A stretch of DNA of 10,795 nucleotides from Thiotrichales bacterium. Lineage in GTDB: Bacteria; Pseudomonadota; Gammaproteobacteria; JAAZVR01. The notes under the pieces were generated by a model. That model had not been told where the DNA came from and did no database searches. It was given only the letters and a program-made list of their open reading frames with translations. Made by a program: the position numbers and the translations under genes. The DNA lies in NCBI GenBank assembly GCA_018623305.1, contig JAAZVR010000024.1, positions 1-10,795 on the forward strand. The letters run 5' to 3'. Shown here piece by piece: positions 6,019-10,795 of the stretch (its first letter is position 1; every line of letters begins with the position of its first letter).

Positions 6019-7788
6019 ATGCAAAAACTTTCTTGGTCGCTGCTCTTTGGCGAATTGTTTAAAAATAAATCCAATCTATTTAAAGCGAATATCATCGCGA
6101 TTTTAGCGATGTTGGCGAGTGTGCCGACGCCATTGCTGTTGCCTTTGTTAGTCGATGAGGTGTTGCTGAACGACCCAGGCCCTTTAGTAGGTTTTATGAA
6201 TTCCATATTCCCGGGTGACTGGCACGGCCCTGCGTTGTACATCGTGACGATTGCTTTGTTTACAATTTTTTTACGCATTTCTTCCGCACTGTTAGGGGTT
6301 TGGAATACGCGTCAGTTTACTTTGATTGCTAAAGACATCAGCTATCAAACGCGCCTTTGGATGCTCGATAAAATGAATCGCGTTTCACTTTCAGAATATG
6401 AAGTATTGGGCAGTGGCTCCGTCACCTCGCGGTTTGTGACGGATTTAAACAGCGTGGATCAGTTTCTTGGCGTTTCGATTTCGAAAGTCTTAGTGGCGGC
6501 TTTGACATTGATTGGCGTATCAACGGTTTTATTTTATATGCATTGGCAACTCGCCCTGTTTATCTTGTTGATGAATCCAGCGGTCATTTATTTCACAACC
6601 GTTGCAGGTCGACGCGTTAAGGAATTGAAGAAAAAAGAAAATTCCGCAATAGAAATATTTCAGCAGTCACTGAATGAAACCTTAGACGCGATTCATGAAT
6701 TGCGTGCCAGCAATGAATCGGTGCGTTTTTTCGATAAAGTTCGCAGGCTTGCTAAAGGCGTGCGTGACCATTCAGCGGCATTCAGTTGGAAGAGTGATGC
6801 GGCCAGCAGATTGTCGTTTATGGTGTTCATGGTGGGTTTTGAAATCTTCCGTGGAACGGCGATGCTGATGGTGGTTTTTTCGGATTTGTCCATTGGGCAA
6901 ATGATGGCGATTTTCGGCTATCTTTGGTTCATGATGGGCCCTGTTCAGGAGTTGTTGAGCATTCAATACAGTTACAATGCGGCCGATGGTGCCATGGGGC
7001 GCATCAACGCTTTGTATGACTTGAATGAGGAAAGCCAATACATCAGAAAGAAAAATCCATTTGCAGGCAAAACCACGGTGTCTTTGGCGCTGAAAGATGT
7101 GAATTTTGGTTATAAAGAAGGCGAAAAGATATTGCACGACACCAACCTTGAGATAAGACCGGGAGAAAAAGTGGCTTTGGTTGGCGCCAGTGGGGCGGGC
7201 AAAACAACCGCCACTCAAGTGTTGCTTGGTTTGTATGAGGCTAACTCGGGCGATGTGCTGTTTGATGATGTGCCTGTCAGCGAGATTGGTTACGATGCGG
7301 TGCGTGAAAATGTGGCGATCGTGCTGCAACACCCGATGATGCTGAATGATTCGGTGCGAATGAATTTATCTTTGGGTCGAGAAGTGAGTGATGATGCGAT
7401 TTGGAAGGCCTTAGAAGTCGCTCAGTTGAAAGAAACCGTTGAGCAGATGCCTGAAGGCCTTGATAGCGTTTTAGGACGTCAAGGCGTGCGTTTATCAGGT
7501 GGTCAGAAACAACGATTGGCGATTGCACGAATGATTTTGCGTGATCCGAAAGTGGTGATTCTCGATGAAGCGACGTCGGCTCTGGATAATGAAACCGAAG
7601 CTAAATTGCACGCAGCTATGAGTGAATTCCTAAAAAGCCGCACGACCTTGATTATTGCTCACCGCTTAAGTGCGGTGAAACAAGCCGATCGTGCTTTAGT
7701 GTTTGAAGACGGCCAGATTGCCGAAGATGGCTCGCACGAGGAGTTGATTCAACAAGGTGGCCTTTATGCGCAGTTATACCGTCATTGA
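6019..7788 (+). CDS. Half-size ABC exporter (fused membrane and ATPase domains, MsbA-like)
   Basis: Inner-membrane ATP-driven exporter half, expected to work as a dimer. The 589 residues show a six-helix membrane domain in the first ~310 residues (hydrophobic segments near 22-45, 70-95, 150-185 and 265-300). The ATPase domain has A-loop Tyr365 in FGYKEG, Walker A GASGAGKTT at 389-397 with Lys395, a Q-loop in VLQHP, signature LSGGQ at 492-496, Walker B VVILDEATSALD with Asp516 and catalytic Glu517, and switch His548 in IIAHRLS. All active-site elements are intact. The substrate cannot be told from sequence: lipid, peptide and drug exporters all share this layout. It is a single-gene unit, divergent from def. 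Its last seven bases overlap tail to tail with the fetB-like gene. The ribosome-binding site is weak, so the start is probable rather than certain. Confidence 0.93.
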   Translation: MQKLSWSLLFGELFKNKSNLFKANIIAILAMLASVPTPLLLPLLVDEVLLNDPGPLVGFMNSIFPGDWHGPALYIVTIALFTIFLRISSALLGVWNTRQFTLIAKDISYQTRLWMLDKMNRVSLSEYEVLGSGSVTSRFVTDLNSVDQFLGVSISKVLVAALTLIGVSTVLFYMHWQLALFILLMNPAVIYFTTVAGRRVKELKKKENSAIEIFQQSLNETLDAIHELRASNESVRFFDKVRRLAKGVRDHSAAFSWKSDAASRLSFMVFMVGFEIFRGTAMLMVVFSDLSIGQMMAIFGYLWFMMGPVQELLSIQYSYNAADGAMGRINALYDLNEESQYIRKKNPFAGKTTVSLALKDVNFGYKEGEKILHDTNLEIRPGEKVALVGASGAGKTTATQVLLGLYEANSGDVLFDDVPVSEIGYDAVRENVAIVLQHPMMLNDSVRMNLSLGREVSDDAIWKALEVAQLKETVEQMPEGLDSVLGRQGVRLSGGQKQRLAIARMILRDPKVVILDEATSALDNETEAKLHAAMSEFLKSRTTLIIAHRLSAVKQADRALVFEDGQIAEDGSHEELIQQGGLYAQLYRH

Positions 7789-8537
7789 CGTTGATAAGCG
7801 CGCAGGCTGATGAGTGTGCTGAGTAATGTAGAAATCAACACGGCGATGGCAATCCCAATCAAAATCATAATCTGATATTTCACTGCTTCGGTTGGGTCGG
7901 CACCCGCCAAAATCTGGCCTGTCATCATACCGGGTAAGAAGACGATTCCTGTCGTACCAATCATCGCAATGGTGGGCGCTAAAGCTGCACTCAAGGCCTC
8001 GCGTAAAAACGGACGTGCCGCTTCAAAATCAGTCGCACCCATAAATACGTACGATAAATATTCTTCTCGTCGTTGTTCCATTGCGTGATAAAAACGCTCC
8101 AGCACAATGACATTACCTTGCATTGAGTTACCTAAAATCATTCCGATGAGAGGAATAAGATAGCGCGCATCAAACCAAGGCTCGGGCTGTATCAGCAAGC
8201 CGATGAACAAACTGGCAATCAAGGCCGTACCGCTGAGCAAGCCGATTAACACAGGGAAGAAAAAGGCTTTTTTCGGCATTTTCGTTCGCCCGAGTATGGT
8301 CCAGTTGGCAATCAGTACCATCACCACAAGCCAAGCTAAATTCAGCCATAGATTATTTAGGTCGAATAAAACAACTAAATAAAAGGCAATAAAAATAAGC
8401 TGGACAGTCATTTTGGCGACCGCCATCAGCAAATCTTTGCTTAAGGCCGGCATTTTGAGTGCGTAAAAAATGCCTACGGGCACAATCAACGCAGCGTAGA
8501 CCCAAATCATGCGTTCTATTGGGATGTCAAAATTCAT
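7782..8537 (-). CDS. fetB: FetB/UPF0014-type ABC transporter permease
   Basis: Integral membrane subunit of a two-gene ABC system. The 251 residues are close to the family length and contain about seven hydrophobic segments: near 11-29, 38-59, 63-82, 92-117, 126-146, 184-205 and 222-247. The UPF0014 signature segments are clear: YLIPLIGMILGNSMQGNVIVLERF at 126-149, given here in pieces as YLIPLIGMILG then NSMQGNVI; MGATDFEAARP near 166-176; and LPGMMTGQILAGADP at 201-215. In E. coli FetA/FetB is proposed to export iron and aid peroxide resistance; plant relatives (STAR2/ALS3) affect aluminium tolerance. The true substrate here is unknown. Its ATG overlaps the ATPase stop as ATGA, so the two are co-translated. 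Confidence 0.92.
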   Translation of the reverse strand: MNFDIPIERMIWVYAALIVPVGIFYALKMPALSKDLLMAVAKMTVQLIFIAFYLVVLFDLNNLWLNLAWLVVMVLIANWTILGRTKMPKKAFFFPVLIGLLSGTALIASLFIGLLIQPEPWFDARYLIPLIGMILGNSMQGNVIVLERFYHAMEQRREEYLSYVFMGATDFEAARPFLREALSAALAPTIAMIGTTGIVFLPGMMTGQILAGADPTEAVKYQIMILIGIAIAVLISTLLSTLISLRAYQRQ

Positions 8538-9148
8538 GCTTCACCGCCTAATTGAATGTTTTGTGTGCAACGCTCAATCCAGTCATCATCGTGTGATACT
8601 GAAATAATCGTATGTTCAGCTTTCATTAAGGCCTCAATAACTTTGGCTTTGCTGTCTTTATCCAGCGCGGAAGTCGCTTCATCGGCGATGAAGATTTTTT
8701 TGCCGAGTAACAAGGCACGCGCAATGGCGACGCGTTGTTTTTCTCCACCTGAGAGTTTGTTCGTCGTTTGCTCAAGATGCTTGTCTTGTAGGCCTAAGGC
8801 TTTGAGTTGCGCGCGCATCGTTTCATCGTTCGGTGTATTGTGTTTATGCACTTTAAATTCAAACGGCAATAAGAGGGCCTCTCGAACGGTGCCGATGCCT
8901 AAAGGCGCTTCCTGAGGGATATAGGCCACTTGTCCGCGCCACTGATGCCAACCGCACTCATCGGGCGACTGGTCGTGAATGAGAATTTCACCTGAATCAA
9001 CAGATTGACCGCCGAGTAGGATTTTTAAAAGTGTGCTTTTCCCAGAGCCAGAAGGCCCTAGAATGCACGCGTGCTGGCCTTGTTCAATGTCAAATGAAAT
9101 GTCTTTGAACAAAGGGCTTAGAGTGATTTTTTTCGCTTGTAGTATCAT
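8534..9148 (-). CDS. fetA: FetA-type ABC transporter ATP-binding protein
   Basis: Stand-alone ATPase that powers the membrane subunit encoded immediately downstream. The 204 residues form one nucleotide-binding domain: Walker A GPSGSGKST at 31-39, Q-loop Gln79 in YIPQE, signature LSGGEKQR at 132-139, Walker B IFIADEATSALD with Asp156 and catalytic Glu157, and switch His186 in SVSHDDD. There are no membrane segments. Naming rests mainly on its partner being a clear UPF0014/FetB permease, since the ATPase alone could belong to several importer or exporter classes. It starts 72 bases from the divergent dprA, and the gap holds promoter candidates and an inverted repeat. The ribosome-binding site before 9148 is weak. 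Confidence 0.9.
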   Translation of the reverse strand: MILQAKKITLSPLFKDISFDIEQGQHACILGPSGSGKSTLLKILLGGQSVDSGEILIHDQSPDECGWHQWRGQVAYIPQEAPLGIGTVREALLLPFEFKVHKHNTPNDETMRAQLKALGLQDKHLEQTTNKLSGGEKQRVAIARALLLGKKIFIADEATSALDKDSKAKVIEALMKAEHTIISVSHDDDWIERCTQNIQLGGEA

Positions 9149-9182
9149 TCAATCATATTAGCTGAAAAACTGAGAGACTTTG

Positions 9183-9199
9183 TGTTATAAATAATAACA
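9183..9199. promoter_or_regulatory. Overlapping divergent promoter candidates for dprA (+) and fetA (-)
   Basis: On the plus strand TGT then TATAAA (9183-9191) is an extended -10 pointing to dprA. On the minus strand TGT then TATTAT (9191-9199) is an extended -10 pointing to fetA. The two -10 elements abut face to face, so polymerases would compete. Neither has a convincing -35. The region is AT-rich, so chance matches are a real concern. Confidence 0.3.
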
Positions 9200-9211
9200 A
9201 TTAATGTTATT
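9193..9211. repeat. Inverted repeat in the fetA-dprA gap
   Basis: Seven-base perfect arms AATAACA and TGTTATT are separated by ATTAA. The repeat overlaps the fetA -10 candidate and lies just downstream of the dprA -10 candidate. It could be an operator for the transporter genes or simply AT-rich sequence; it does not read as a clear Fur box. Confidence 0.4.
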
Positions 9212-9220
9212 GGATTAAAA

Positions 9221-10141
9221 ATGACGGAACTCACCGAAGAGGCTTGGCTCGCTCAAGCCGACAACCGCTATGTGCTGACACCCGACCACGAATGTTATCC
9301 GCCTTTATTGCGCGAGATTTCGGATGCGCCACTCAAACTTTATGCCATGGGTGCAATTGAACATTTGTTATTGCCGCAATTTGCTGTGGTCGGCACTAGA
9401 AATCCCACACCACAAGGGGGGCAAACCACCTACGATTTTGCGAAGGCCTTGACGAAAACGGGTTTGAGTATTTGCAGTGGTTTGGCGATGGGGATCGATG
9501 CCAAAGCGCATGAAGGCGCACTGGGTGCAGGCGGTGTGACGGTTGCTGTGTTAGGCAATGGTTTGGATTCGGTGTATCCTGCGAAAAACCGAACCTTGGC
9601 ACATCGAATCGTGGATAACGGCGGGGTGATTTTGTCGGAATTTCCTCTGGGAACGCCGCCACTGCCGCGCAATTTCCCGATTCGTAATCGAATTGTCACG
9701 GGAATGAGTGTGGGCACTTTGGTGACTGAGGCCGCTTTGGGCAGCGGTTCGTTGATCAGCGCACGTTTGGCGTCGGAGCAGGGGCGAGAGGTGTTTGCGA
9801 TTCCGGGTTCGATTCACAATACCGTTGCGCGTGGTTGCCATCGCTTGATTCGCCAAGGGGCGAAACTGGTCGAGAGTTTGGATGATTTGGTGGACGACAT
9901 TCAGCCACTGGTGTCACACGCATTGAGTCAGATTGATTTGCAATTATCCGACGATGCCCCCGAGGTTTCAGACGAGGTTCAGCAGGTTTTAGATGCGCTT
10001 GGATTTGAGCCAATTCAGCTCGATCTTTTATTGAACAACATTCAATTAGACCGTGCCGATGCACAGGAAATTTTGATGGATTTAGAGATGGATGGACGAA
10101 TCCAATCCATGTCAGGCCAAAGAGTGCAACGATTAAAATAA
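9221..10141 (+). CDS. dprA: DNA processing protein DprA, lacking the N-terminal domain
   Basis: DprA binds incoming single-stranded DNA during natural transformation and loads RecA onto it. The Rossmann core is intact: VVGTRNPTPQG at 56-66, SGLAMGIDAKAHEGAL at 86-101, VLGNGLDSVYP at 110-120, FPIRNRIVTGMS at 152-163, EAALGSGSLISARLA at 170-184 and FAIPGSI at 192-198. The C-terminal winged-helix-like domain spans about 245-306. The protein is 306 residues, against roughly 360-380 for many gammaproteobacterial forms. It starts only about 25 residues before the conserved YPPLLREI, so the N-terminal SAM/HhH-like domain is absent. An in-frame TAA at 9188-9190 rules out a longer upstream reading. 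A GGA six or seven bases before the ATG fits a ribosome-binding site. topA follows 64 bases downstream. Confidence 0.94.
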   Translation: MTELTEEAWLAQADNRYVLTPDHECYPPLLREISDAPLKLYAMGAIEHLLLPQFAVVGTRNPTPQGGQTTYDFAKALTKTGLSICSGLAMGIDAKAHEGALGAGGVTVAVLGNGLDSVYPAKNRTLAHRIVDNGGVILSEFPLGTPPLPRNFPIRNRIVTGMSVGTLVTEAALGSGSLISARLASEQGREVFAIPGSIHNTVARGCHRLIRQGAKLVESLDDLVDDIQPLVSHALSQIDLQLSDDAPEVSDEVQQVLDALGFEPIQLDLLLNNIQLDRADAQEILMDLEMDGRIQSMSGQRVQRLK

Positions 10142-10142
10142 G

Positions 10143-10172
10143 TTGCGTAACGTTGTGTACTTTTGATACATT
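10143..10172 (+). promoter_or_regulatory. Candidate topA promoter
   Basis: TTGCGT (10143-10148) and TACATT (10167-10172) are spaced by 18 bases, and a TGA extended element precedes the -10. It lies directly after the dprA stop. topA may also be read through from dprA, since no terminator is visible between them. Confidence 0.3.
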
Positions 10173-10205
10173 CCCAGTCATTAATAAGTATAGGCGAGTC
10201 GTTGC

Positions 10206-10795
10206 ATGAAAAATTTGGTGATTGTGGAGTCACCTGCCAAAGCAAAAACCATTGAAAAGTTTTTGGGCAGTGATTTCGTTGTGAAGTCCAGTTATGGCCA
10301 TATCCGAGACCTTAAAAAGAAGGATATGGGGATTAACAAAGAGGACGGGTTTAAACCCGAATACGAAGTCTCTCCAGACAGTAAAAAAACGGTCGCTGAA
10401 CTGCGTAAAACGATGAAACAGGTTGATACTGTTTGGCTCGCAACCGATGAGGACCGCGAAGGGGAAGCCATTGCATGGCACCTAGCGGATGAACTCGGAC
10501 TGGATGTGTATAAAACGCCTCGAATCACCTTTAATGAAATCACAAAAACCGCGATTCAGCGTTCGATTGAAGAACCTCGGACAGTCGATTTATCTCTTGT
10601 CAATGCGCAACAAGCGCGTCGTATCGTGGATCGTTTGGTCGGTTTTGAATTATCGCCTGTGCTTTGGAAAAAGATTCGTTACGGTCTGTCAGCGGGTCGT
10701 GTGCAATCGGTGGCGGTGCGATTGATTGTTGAGCGTGAGCGCGATATTGAGGCCTTTGTGCCAGATGTGACTTATAAAACGCAAGCGCAATTCGA
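10206..10795 (+). CDS. topA: DNA topoisomerase I, 3' end cut by the window edge
   Basis: Type IA topoisomerase that relaxes negative supercoils by cutting one strand. The first 196 codons are present. The Toprim domain opens MKNLVIVESPAKAKTIEKFL, with the catalytic Glu in VIVES, and has the metal-binding motif ATDEDREGEAIAWHL (DxDxE type). The following segment includes TFNEITKTAI, NAQQARRIVDRLVGFELSP and LSAGRVQSVAVRLIVERE, the conserved start of the DNA-binding cleft. The active-site tyrosine and the zinc-finger tail lie outside the window. AGGCGAG seven bases before the ATG at 10206 is a good ribosome-binding site. The order dprA-topA is common in this class. Confidence 0.97.
   Translation, partial: MKNLVIVESPAKAKTIEKFLGSDFVVKSSYGHIRDLKKKDMGINKEDGFKPEYEVSPDSKKTVAELRKTMKQVDTVWLATDEDREGEAIAWHLADELGLDVYKTPRITFNEITKTAIQRSIEEPRTVDLSLVNAQQARRIVDRLVGFELSPVLWKKIRYGLSAGRVQSVAVRLIVERERDIEAFVPDVTYKTQAQF

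Noticed and set aside
6772..7332. 186-residue minus-strand open frame inside the exporter
   Set aside because: It is antisense to an intact ABC exporter with all motifs, and its own product is His/Gln-rich with no family resemblance.
9193..9211. Fur box controlling the FetA/FetB-type genes
   Set aside because: The repeat has the wrong sequence and spacing for the GATAAT-type Fur consensus, so it is listed only as an unassigned inverted repeat.
9756..10181. 141-residue minus-strand open frame over dprA
   Set aside because: It lies antisense to conserved dprA motifs, with no recognisable domain and no plausible start context.

Overview
The window looks like the chromosome of a gammaproteobacterium. 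The gene order ntrY / DUF4390 / rsmB / fmt / def, facing dprA and topA, is the familiar def-dprA neighbourhood of that class. The protein flavour is close to sulfur oxidisers of the Thiomicrospira / Hydrogenovibrio / Thiomicrorhabdus group; this genus-level guess is an inference from gene order and style, not from a search.

Region 1 (1-5914, all genes on the minus strand) reads from right to left. It holds def (peptide deformylase), a decayed chemoreceptor remnant lying in the opposite orientation, fmt (Met-tRNA formyltransferase), rsmB (16S rRNA m5C967 methyltransferase), a small exported DUF4390 protein, and the start of an NtrY-type sensor histidine kinase that runs off the left edge. fmt, rsmB, DUF4390 and ntrY are tightly packed: a 4-base ATGA overlap, a 26-base overlap and a 2-base gap. 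They are probably one transcript. def and fmt act in sequence on initiator Met-tRNA and on nascent chains.

Region 2 (6019-9148) is an accessory block lying between the usually adjacent divergent genes def and dprA. It holds a half-size ABC exporter on the plus strand, meeting tail to tail a two-gene FetA/FetB-type ABC system on the minus strand. The LysM-domain gene often found beside dprA is not here.

Region 3 (9221-10795, plus strand) holds dprA, which encodes an unusually short DprA lacking the normal N-terminal domain, and the first 196 codons of topA (DNA topoisomerase I), which runs off the right edge.

The main points for a second look are: the chemoreceptor pseudogene between def and fmt, made of a PAS head joined to a receptor tail and carrying a Trp-to-stop change, with a candidate fmt promoter in its broken 5' end; the strong excess of the palindrome AGGCCT (16 copies by eye, six of them within 257 bases of rsmB); the ABC block at the def/dprA junction together with the short DprA; and overlapping face-to-face promoter candidates on an inverted repeat between fetA and dprA. 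I found no convincing new defence system, CRISPR array, RNA gene or insertion sequence.
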